Below are positions 7,772-14,493 of a DNA stretch of 23,532 nt, piece after piece. How positions within the stretch are numbered: position 1 is the first letter of the stretch; each line of letters starts with the position of its first letter. The notes beneath the pieces were generated by a model, which saw only the letters and a program-made list of their open reading frames with translations, did not search any database and had not been told where the DNA came from. A program made the position numbers and the translations under genes. Origin of the DNA: CAZZKJ01 sp964654695. Lineage in GTDB: Bacteria > Krumholzibacteriota > Krumholzibacteriia > WVZY01. The stretch is taken from assembly GCA_964654695.1 (NCBI GenBank), contig CAZZKJ010000040.1, forward strand, positions 1 to 23,532, written 5' to 3'.

Positions 7772-7799
7772 TTGACAGACAATAAGGAACAAGTAAAAT
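7772..7799 (+). promoter_or_regulatory. Near-consensus sigma70 promoter of the respiratory operon
   Basis: TTGACA (7772-7777; 6/6), 16-base spacer, TAAAAT (7794-7799; 5/6). The expected start is near 7806, leaving a leader of about 50 bases to the cytochrome ATG at 7859. This also argues against a TTG translation start at 7772, which would lie inside the -35 element. Confidence 0.6.
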
Positions 7800-7858
7800 G
7801 GGGGCTGTTATTATCTGATTTATTCGGCCGGAATTCCTGTTTCTTGATTCACCTGATA

Positions 7859-8350
7859 ATGAAATCCGCATGCTTTTATATTCTTGTTTTGCTGACGGCT
7901 GTTTTTGCCGCCTCTGTTTTTGCCAAGCGCATCAACCAGCCTATCCAGTATAATCACAAAAAACATGTGCAAGAATTGGAGATGGAATGCACCGAGTGCC
8001 ATATATATGCAAAATCGATGGTTCGAGCCACTATTCCCAATATCGAAGTTTGCCAGGACTGTCATTCGGAACCAATGACGGAAAGCGTCGAAGAACAGAA
8101 ACTGGTTAAATATATAACCGATCAGGAGAAAATTCCCTGGAAAAAGATTTACCGCGTAAAGCCGCATGTGTATTTCTCCCACAGGAGACATACCGTGCTT
8201 GCGGAACTGGACTGCAGCGTTTGTCATGGAGATGTATCGGAAATGGAAAGCCCCTTCACCAGGCAGCCGGTTCGAGTTTCCATGAATAATTGCATGAAGT
8301 GTCACGAAAATAACAACGTCGATAACGATTGTACCCGCTGCCACCGCTAG
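7859..8350 (+). CDS. Periplasmic pentaheme cytochrome c (ActA/QrcA-like)
   Basis: 163 residues. A Sec signal peptide (MKSACFYILV core, likely cleaved after VFA at residue 22) is followed by five CxxCH heme sites at 44-48, 65-69, 119-123, 145-149 and 158-162. Extra histidines (33, 36, 103, 108, 111) fit bis-His ligation as in cytochrome c7/c3-type folds. The segment IPWKKIYRVKPHVYFSHRRH between hemes two and three is like that of the multiheme subunit of alternative complex III (ActA) and Qrc (QrcA). It precedes a MopB, ferredoxin and NrfD set, so it should pass electrons between that complex and soluble carriers. ATG 7859 is chosen because it starts the signal peptide and follows the promoter; no good ribosome site is seen. 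Heme count is certain, role is inferred. Confidence 0.85.
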   Translation: MKSACFYILVLLTAVFAASVFAKRINQPIQYNHKKHVQELEMECTECHIYAKSMVRATIPNIEVCQDCHSEPMTESVEEQKLVKYITDQEKIPWKKIYRVKPHVYFSHRRHTVLAELDCSVCHGDVSEMESPFTRQPVRVSMNNCMKCHENNNVDNDCTRCHR

Positions 8351-8385
8351 AGGTACGGGGCCGCCGGCGGCGGGCTGGAATGGAT

Positions 8386-10881
8386 ATGAAAATAAAAGAA
8401 CTCAAGAGAAGAGATTTTCTGAAAATAATGGGCCTGGCGGTTTCCAGCTCCGCCATGGGAGGTTTGGATTCGGTATGGGCCGCGCCCGATGACTTGATCG
8501 ATGAAGCTCTCAGAGGACCCGGCATCGAGAGTTTCAAAAACACTATATGCCAGCTTTGCACTGCGGGCTGCGGTATCCGCGTCCGCATGATTGATGGAAT
8601 CCCGGTCCACTTGGACGGCAATCCCATGTACCCCGTAAACAGGGGTGGAATATGCCCCCATGGTTCCGCCGGGCTGGATTTCCTTTATAATCCCGACCGT
8701 CTGGCCGGCCCCATGAAAAGAACGGGCAAAAGAGGAGAAGGGCGCTGGCAGCAGATAACCTGGGATGAAGCGATAAAGATTGTTGCCGAACGGCTCGCCG
8801 ATATAAGAAAAAGCAAAACCCCCGAGCAGTTGGCCTTCTTCACGGATCGCAAAAGCGGTCTTATGTATGAATTGATTTCATCTTTTATGAAGGGATTTGG
8901 TTCGAACAACCTGATAGCTCTTAATCCGGATAACTTCAGCGCCGGTCCTTTTCAGATGCTCCTGGGGTGGGAACAGATCCCGGAATACGATATTGCCGAT
9001 TCAAAATATGTTTTGAGCTTGGGAGCTAATTTCCTGGAAGAAGGCCCCTCGCCTGTCCGAAGCACATTTTCGTACGGAAAAATGCGCGAAAACCAATCCG
9101 GCGGCCGGGCCAAGGTCGTTTACGTAGATCCAAGGCATTCCTTGACCGCCGGTAGTGCTGACAGATTTATACCCATAAAACTCGGAACCCACGGGGTATT
9201 TGCTTTGGGTCTGGCTTATGTGCTCATCAAGGAAAAGCACTATGATAAATCCTTTGTCGACAGCCATGTCAAAGGATTCGATTCGTGGATAGATGCAGCG
9301 GGTAAACGCCGTACCGGATTCAAACAATTTGTTCTCGAAAACTATTACCCTGAAAAAGTTGCCCAAATTACGGGCGCCCCTGCCCGCGCGATCGTCGAGG
9401 TTGCAAGAGAATTTGGAAAAACCCGGCCTGCCGTCGCCATGATAGGCGAAGCGGGAACAAATACAACAAACGGAATGTTTAACTCTTTTGCGGTCCTGGC
9501 TCTAAATGTCCTGATAGGCAATATAGAGAAGCCCGGCGGTTTGCGATTCAAGAGGAGCGTTCCCTTTGAGCGATTTTCGGGCGCTTCCCCCGATTCGATT
9601 GCAAAGTCAGGGCTGGCAGCACGGCCTCTTTACACCGATAAGACCTACCGTTTCCCCTTTGCCGAAAATGAAATCTTGAATTTCTGTGATAATCTGGAAA
9701 AAGGGGAAGTTTACCCTATTAACACTCTATTAATTTATGGTTCAGATCCGGCATTCGATCACCCCTATGCGCGAAAGATCCGCAGGGCGCTTGATAAGAT
9801 TCCTTTCATCGTATCCTTCGCAGGTCATATCGACGATACTTCCGAGTATGCCGACATTATTTTGCCCGAGCACTCGCCGCTGGAAAGATGGATGGACAGC
9901 GGTCCCACGACCGGCGTTTATTTCGCCCACGCGGCTGTAAGTCAGCCGGTGGTGAAGCCGCTTTATGATACCAGACACGCCGGCGATGTTTTGAAAGCGC
10001 TGGCAGCCAGCCTCGGGGGGAGCGTCTCCAGATCGCTGCCGAGCGATGATTTTCTGGCGGCCCTCAAAAAGCGTTTTCATGGTATATATACTTCCGGCGA
10101 GGGATCCGTAGTGTCGGGATCTTTCGAGGAATCCTGGGTGAAGTATCTCAAGGAAAGAGGCTGGCAGAATTATGTCTATGAATCCTTCGATGATTTCTGG
10201 AATGTGCTGGTGGAAAGAGGAGGATGGTGGAATCCGAGCGAAGCGGAAATGCAGCTGGAGAAGACGTTGAAAACACCCAGCCGGAAAATTGAGCTTTACT
10301 GCAGTTTGTTTGATTCCAGGGTAAATGAGCTCGCAGCCGCCCTCGGCAGGGACAAATCGAAAGAAGAAACTAGACGTATGCTGCTCGGTAAATGGAAGAT
10401 AAGCGAGAAGGGCGATTCGGTTTGCCTGCCGCATTTTGAAGAACCGCGTTTCAGCGGAAGTAAAGATGATTATCCATATTTGCTTCTAACGTTCGGTGTG
10501 CTTTCCAACCGCACCGGTGCGGGGTCTTTTTCTCCCATACTGCAGGAAATGTTTGGGTATTATCGAAGGGTTTATTGGGAGTCATGGATTGAACTGAATC
10601 CGGAATTGGCGCACGAGCATGGTATCAGCGAGGGGGACTGGGCGGAAGTGGCTTCTCCCGAAGGCTCGGTCAAAGCCAGGGTCGTGATCAACGAAGCCCT
10701 GGAGCCTCATGTCGTGGCGGTGCCTTTCGGTATGGGACACACCTCCGGGGGAAGATATGCGAAGGGAATAGGAGTGAACCCATATAACATTTTAAGCGAA
10801 GACTGCGACTACCTGTGGGGCAAACCTGCAAAAGCGTGCACGAGAGTTAAAATCGCGAAAACCAGAAGGGAGAAGATATAA
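8386..10881 (+). CDS. Tat-exported molybdopterin oxidoreductase-family subunit (Act/Qrc/PSR-type)
   Basis: 831 residues. A Tat signal (KRRDFLK at 7-13, hydrophobic core to about residue 27, cleavage near VWAA) exports it folded. A [4Fe-4S] motif C55-x2-C58-x3-C62-x27-C90 precedes the DMSO-reductase-type fold, with VVYVDPRHSLTAGSADRFIPI at about 244-264 and a C-terminal molybdopterin-dinucleotide domain containing SNRTGAGS, LNPELAHEHGISEGDWAEV and VPFGMGH. The usual Cys/Sec/Ser ligand region reads NPDNFSAGPFQ (180-190) without Cys, and the common PGTD nucleotide-contact motif reads LGTH. Molybdenum binding is thus uncertain, as known for QrcB and ActB, which lack it. GGA before ATG 8386 decides the start; ATG 8380 is an alternative. 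FeS and NrfD genes follow directly. Confidence 0.85.
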   Translation: MKIKELKRRDFLKIMGLAVSSSAMGGLDSVWAAPDDLIDEALRGPGIESFKNTICQLCTAGCGIRVRMIDGIPVHLDGNPMYPVNRGGICPHGSAGLDFLYNPDRLAGPMKRTGKRGEGRWQQITWDEAIKIVAERLADIRKSKTPEQLAFFTDRKSGLMYELISSFMKGFGSNNLIALNPDNFSAGPFQMLLGWEQIPEYDIADSKYVLSLGANFLEEGPSPVRSTFSYGKMRENQSGGRAKVVYVDPRHSLTAGSADRFIPIKLGTHGVFALGLAYVLIKEKHYDKSFVDSHVKGFDSWIDAAGKRRTGFKQFVLENYYPEKVAQITGAPARAIVEVAREFGKTRPAVAMIGEAGTNTTNGMFNSFAVLALNVLIGNIEKPGGLRFKRSVPFERFSGASPDSIAKSGLAARPLYTDKTYRFPFAENEILNFCDNLEKGEVYPINTLLIYGSDPAFDHPYARKIRRALDKIPFIVSFAGHIDDTSEYADIILPEHSPLERWMDSGPTTGVYFAHAAVSQPVVKPLYDTRHAGDVLKALAASLGGSVSRSLPSDDFLAALKKRFHGIYTSGEGSVVSGSFEESWVKYLKERGWQNYVYESFDDFWNVLVERGGWWNPSEAEMQLEKTLKTPSRKIELYCSLFDSRVNELAAALGRDKSKEETRRMLLGKWKISEKGDSVCLPHFEEPRFSGSKDDYPYLLLTFGVLSNRTGAGSFSPILQEMFGYYRRVYWESWIELNPELAHEHGISEGDWAEVASPEGSVKARVVINEALEPHVVAVPFGMGHTSGGRYAKGIGVNPYNILSEDCDYLWGKPAKACTRVKIAKTRREKI

Positions 10882-10883
10882 GA

Positions 10884-11567
10884 ATGCCTCAATGGGGAAT
10901 GGCGATAGATCTCGATAAATGCACCGGTTGCGGAGCTTGCGTCGCCGCGTGCAAAACCGAGAATAATGTGCCGGTGGTTTCTCCGAAACAGAGCCGCGAG
11001 AATCGGAGCATGTTCTGGATGGAAATAATGAAAATTGTAGAAGGCGAGTATCCGGATATCATCATCCGCTATATTCCCCGGCCGTGCTTTCACTGCAGCA
11101 ATCCCCCGTGCACCAAGGTTTGCCCGGTGAGAGCCACATATAAATCGGATGAAGGCCTGATTGCCCAGATCTACGGCAGGTGCATAGGCTGCCGGTACTG
11201 CATGGCGGGCTGCCCGTATACCGTAAAAACTTTCAATTGGTATGAACCTGAATGGAGCGAAGAGAGGCTGACATGTGTCAACCCGGACGTTTCTCTGCGG
11301 CCCAAAGGGGTTGTCGAAAAATGCACATTCTGCTACCACAGACTGCAGATCGCTCGTGAAAAAGCGGGGCTCGAAAACCGGGAGCTCAGGGAAGAAGATT
11401 ACAAAGTAGCCTGCCAGGACGCCTGTCCGGCCGGTGCAATATATTTTGGAGATCTGGAAGATAAAAACTCCACCGTTTATAAACTAAACCGCAGTCCCAG
11501 AGCGACTCGTTTGCTCGAGGATCTGGGCGCCGAACCAAAAGTCTTTTATCTGTCAAAGGGAGAGTAA
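10884..11567 (+). CDS. Four-cluster ferredoxin subunit (DmsB/PsrB/QrcC-type)
   Basis: 227 residues with sixteen cluster cysteines in the order typical of electron-transfer subunits of complex iron-sulfur molybdoenzymes: C13, 16, 19, 23; C68, 71, 76, 80; C100, 103, 106, 110; C147, 150, 177, 181. That is enough for four [4Fe-4S] clusters. One extra Cys131 is present. There is no signal peptide, as expected if it is exported by hitch-hiking with the Tat-targeted catalytic subunit. It starts two bases after that gene's stop, with GGGAGAAG upstream. It should wire the MopB subunit to the membrane subunit. In alternative complex III this part is fused to the MopB part, whereas in Qrc and PSR it is separate as here. 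Confidence 0.92.
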   Translation: MPQWGMAIDLDKCTGCGACVAACKTENNVPVVSPKQSRENRSMFWMEIMKIVEGEYPDIIIRYIPRPCFHCSNPPCTKVCPVRATYKSDEGLIAQIYGRCIGCRYCMAGCPYTVKTFNWYEPEWSEERLTCVNPDVSLRPKGVVEKCTFCYHRLQIAREKAGLENRELREEDYKVACQDACPAGAIYFGDLEDKNSTVYKLNRSPRATRLLEDLGAEPKVFYLSKGE

Positions 11568-11569
11568 AG

Positions 11570-12922
11570 ATGCACGCTGATCCGGGCAGCCGGAAACAGG
11601 GCCTCGACCGGGATGAATTGCTCGTCGAACCGATTTTTAAATCCTCGACGCGGCTTTACATTTTTGTGGCGATTCTCTTGGCTCTCATCTTCAACATGTT
11701 ATATATGTTCGGCAGACAGGTGTGGCTGGGATTGGGAGTCACGGGCATGAACGAACCCGTGACGTGGGGATTTTATATCGTTAATTTTGTTTTCTTTATA
11801 GGAATAAGCCATGCCGGAACCTTGATATCAGCCATCCTCCGCTTGTCTCAGGCGGAATGGAGAAGACCGATAACCAGGATGGCAGAAGTTATAACCGCTC
11901 TCGTACTCGCCATCGGCGCCGTGCATCCGATCATCGACCTGGGTCGTCCCGACCGGCTTTTAAATATTTTCAGGTCTGGACGGCTGCAGTCTCCGCTCTT
12001 GTGGGATGTTACTTCCATTTCCGCCTACTTCATGGCGAGCACTGTTTACTTGTTCCTCCCCATGATTCCCGATATCGCCTTGCTGCGGGACAGGGGAGGG
12101 AAAAGAAGCTGGTTTTATAATTTTCTGTCATGGGGATACCGTGGAACGAAACGTCAAAAGCTGGTTCTGGAAAACGGAATGACCGTAATGATGATTATCG
12201 TAATCCCGATAGCGGTCTCCGTTCATACGGTAATATCATATATATTTGCTATGACGGTCCAGCCGGGATGGCATAGCACGATCTTCGGTCCCTATTTTGT
12301 TTGCGGAGCAATATTTTCCGGAATTGCAGCTCTATTAATTGCGATGATAGCTTTTAGGAAAGCGTTTCACCTTGAAGATTACCTGAAACCGGTTCACTTT
12401 TCCTATCTGGGCAAGCTGCTGCTTATTATGTCCTTGTTATGGTTCTACTTCACTTTTTCCGAGTATTTAACGGGGGTTTATGGTAACGAGCCCAATGAGA
12501 TGCGCGTAATCATGTATAAATTCACCGGCGCTTATGCCCCCTTGTTCTGGGGAATGCTGGTTTGCAACTTCGTTATCCCCGTTGCCCTGCTTTCATCTCC
12601 TAAGGTAAGAACGATTCCGAGCGTTTTGATCGCGTCGATTACCATTGTGATTGGAATGTGGCTGGAAAGACTGAATATAGTCGTGCCTTCTCTGGCAAAT
12701 CCCAGACTGCCTTATCCAACGGGTTTTTATATTCCTTCTTTCACTGAATGGTCGCTTTTTGCCGGAGCTACCGCAGTTTTCGTTCTCGGGTTCGTAATAT
12801 TTTCAAAACTATTTCCTCTTATATCAATTTGGGAGATGAAAGAGGGAAGAACTCTCGGCGTACAGGAAGTTACGGAAAGGGTAAAAGGTTATCTGCCGGC
12901 CTCAGAGAGCGCCGAAAGTTGA
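11570..12922 (+). CDS. NrfD/ActC-type integral membrane quinone-site subunit
   Basis: 450 residues, with about ten predicted hydrophobic helices starting near residue 20. Family landmarks are GMNEPVTWGFYIVNF, GISHAGTLISAILRL, WRRPITRMAE, LWDVTSISAYF with PDIALLRDR, and AVSVHTVISYIFAMTVQPGWHSTIFGPYFVCGAIFSG. These resemble ActC of alternative complex III and QrcD more than short NrfD proteins of about 320 residues. Such subunits bind menaquinone/menaquinol at the periplasmic side and anchor the complex. Start ATG 11570 has GGGAG at a good distance and lies two bases after the ferredoxin stop. It is the fourth gene of the operon. Confidence 0.9.
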   Translation: MHADPGSRKQGLDRDELLVEPIFKSSTRLYIFVAILLALIFNMLYMFGRQVWLGLGVTGMNEPVTWGFYIVNFVFFIGISHAGTLISAILRLSQAEWRRPITRMAEVITALVLAIGAVHPIIDLGRPDRLLNIFRSGRLQSPLLWDVTSISAYFMASTVYLFLPMIPDIALLRDRGGKRSWFYNFLSWGYRGTKRQKLVLENGMTVMMIIVIPIAVSVHTVISYIFAMTVQPGWHSTIFGPYFVCGAIFSGIAALLIAMIAFRKAFHLEDYLKPVHFSYLGKLLLIMSLLWFYFTFSEYLTGVYGNEPNEMRVIMYKFTGAYAPLFWGMLVCNFVIPVALLSSPKVRTIPSVLIASITIVIGMWLERLNIVVPSLANPRLPYPTGFYIPSFTEWSLFAGATAVFVLGFVIFSKLFPLISIWEMKEGRTLGVQEVTERVKGYLPASESAES

Positions 12923-12927
12923 TCTGA

Positions 12928-13188
12928 ATGACCCAATCAGGGGTGATCTTGTTGAAAGAAAAAATTACTTTTATTTTCCAGCTCTTCTCGCTTTTCGGTA
13001 TATGGGTATTCGTGCTGGGAATAAGCGTCTGGATCATTCATCTCATTAAGATTTCGCACAAGCTGCACGATGCTGCTTCGGCTTCCGTCGGCATAAGTAT
13101 TGTAGCCATCCCGGTTTTTCTGACAGGAGCCACGGTCTTGACATATGTTTTTATTGGTCTTCAAAGAGGGAAAAAAGACGACGAATAA
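12928..13188 (+). CDS. Small two-helix membrane protein of the respiratory operon
   Basis: 86 residues from ATG 12928. Two hydrophobic helices (roughly 14-41 and 53-77) are separated by a polar KISHKLHDAASAS turn, and the C-terminus is charged (RGKKDDE). I do not recognise a family. The ATG at 12928 has no visible ribosome site, while AGGGGTGA (12939-12946) is well placed for a TTG at 12952, which would give a 78-residue product starting with KEKITFIFQLF; the later start may be the real one. It lies five bases after the NrfD gene and before the tetra-domain cytochrome. An accessory or assembly subunit of the complex is the natural reading; small hydrophobic subunits occur in alternative complex III (ActD/ActG), but no sequence similarity can be claimed. 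Confidence 0.65.
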   Translation: MTQSGVILLKEKITFIFQLFSLFGIWVFVLGISVWIIHLIKISHKLHDAASASVGISIVAIPVFLTGATVLTYVFIGLQRGKKDDE

Positions 13189-13243
13189 CAGACCGCCGTT
13201 TCGCGAACAGGCGGATCGAGCAGAACATGAAACGGAACTTCGT

Positions 13244-14488
13244 ATGAAGCACATTCCAATTTCGAAAGTCAGAATATTAGCAATTGCGGCGGCTGTCCTT
13301 TTTGCGGCGGTTTCGATGAATTCGAGTCTTTTCGCTTTTCCGGCAGATGACGAGATGCGGCAGCTTCCGACCGATCCGCTTGAAGGGCGTCTTCCATTCG
13401 AAGAGAAGTACTGCATAAAATGCCATGCCATCGGCGGCGCCGGCGGGGAGATAGGCCCGGATCTATCCAAAGTGAGATTCAAGGGCAGCTTCCTGGATTT
13501 GTCCGCGGTTCTATGGAATCACATACCCGATATGGTTGTGGAATACAAGAACCTGATCCTGCCGTGGCCTGATTTTACAGATGGAGACGTTTATTCTTTG
13601 ATTTCATACATATATTACCTGCGCTACCTGGGAGAACCGGGAAGCGTAGCAAACGGAAAACGGTTGATTCACAGTAAGGGCTGCGTTTACTGCCACAGTG
13701 TCGGCGGCAAGGAGGGCGGTGATGTGGGGCCGGGTCTCGATAAGCTCAAGAGATACGTATCCCCGATTTACATGGTTCAATCCATATGGAATCACGGACC
13801 CATGATGCTGGAGAGAATGAACCAGATGGGTATTGAGATCCCCACCTTCAGCGGCAGGGAAATCGCCGATATGAGTGCTTACATAAGAGCAGTAAGTCGT
13901 TATGATGAACAGGAAAAAGTTTATCTGTCGCCCGGAAATCCTAACAAAGGTGAAAAGATTTTTGAAAAAAAAGGCTGCCTGTCCTGCCACTCGGTTGGCA
14001 AGCGCGGCGGAAGCATCGGCCCCGATCTGGATGAAATAGACCTTAATCAAAGTGTTACGGAGATCGCCGGTATGATGTGGAACCACGGCGAAAAAATGTG
14101 GCAAGAAATGCGCAGTATAGAAATCGAGTGGACTACATTCAGCGGTAAGGAAATGGCCGATCTCATCGCCTATTTATATTTTATCAATTTCCAGGATCCG
14201 GCGGGAAATGCGGGACGGGGAAGAGACGTGTTTTTCAACCGCTGCATTTCATGCCATTCAGTAAAGGGCGAAGGTGGGACGATCGGATCCGACCTCTATG
14301 GTGCCTCTTACCTGGAGTCCAGCCTGTCAATTCTGCGGGCGATGATCAATAAAGCGGATAAGATGTCCGAAACCGCTCTCGATATGGGAACAAACTGGCC
14401 TGCAATGTCGGGAAAGGAAATGCGAGATCTCTTTGCCTACATCAAAATTCTTAAAAAGCCTTCGGAAACCTCGGAACCCGGCGAATAG
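13244..14488 (+). CDS. Cytochrome c with four tandem monoheme domains
   Basis: 414 residues. The Sec signal (core LAIAAAVLFAAVSM, likely cleaved after SLFA at 31) shows periplasmic location. Four repeats of about 90 residues each contain CxxCH followed by a GGxxGPDLx-like turn: CIKCH 57-61, CVYCH 147-151, CLSCH 245-249, CISCH 334-338. Three of the four domains also carry a WNH...M segment (WNHIPDM, WNHGPMM, WNHGEKM), and all four end in an FSGKEMADLIAYL-like helix; the fourth reads WPAMSGKEMRDLFAYI. Class I-type cytochrome folds with Met or other distal ligands are likely. ATG 13244 is chosen because it starts the signal peptide; frame upstream to 13145 overlaps the preceding gene. As last gene of the operon it may be the electron exit or entry of the complex, as the monoheme ActE is in alternative complex III. 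Confidence 0.82.
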   Translation: MKHIPISKVRILAIAAAVLFAAVSMNSSLFAFPADDEMRQLPTDPLEGRLPFEEKYCIKCHAIGGAGGEIGPDLSKVRFKGSFLDLSAVLWNHIPDMVVEYKNLILPWPDFTDGDVYSLISYIYYLRYLGEPGSVANGKRLIHSKGCVYCHSVGGKEGGDVGPGLDKLKRYVSPIYMVQSIWNHGPMMLERMNQMGIEIPTFSGREIADMSAYIRAVSRYDEQEKVYLSPGNPNKGEKIFEKKGCLSCHSVGKRGGSIGPDLDEIDLNQSVTEIAGMMWNHGEKMWQEMRSIEIEWTTFSGKEMADLIAYLYFINFQDPAGNAGRGRDVFFNRCISCHSVKGEGGTIGSDLYGASYLESSLSILRAMINKADKMSETALDMGTNWPAMSGKEMRDLFAYIKILKKPSETSEPGE

Positions 14489-14493
14489 GCTTT
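14455..14493 (-). terminator. Intrinsic terminator of the M16 operon, embedded in the convergent cytochrome gene
   Basis: On the minus strand, AAAGCC and TTCG (split by a TA bulge) pair with CGAAGGCTTT across a 17-base loop, followed by two more Ts (five in all, GGCTTTTT). On the plus strand the same stem ends in GGCTTTC, so it may act weakly in both directions. The stem lies over the last codons of the cytochrome gene and abuts the M16 stop. Confidence 0.45.

Noticed and set aside
7798..7818. Six-codon leader peptide frame (MGAVII) with AAGGA upstream
   Set aside because: The expected transcription start of the best promoter is downstream of its ATG; it would only be transcribed from the weaker upstream promoter.
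7772..7858. TTG start at 7772 for the pentaheme cytochrome
   Set aside because: The codon lies inside a perfect -35 element, and the extension places a polar stretch before an otherwise complete signal peptide starting at 7859.
13145..13243. Upstream extension of the tetra-domain cytochrome
   Set aside because: It overlaps the small membrane protein gene and puts about 33 charged residues before the signal peptide.
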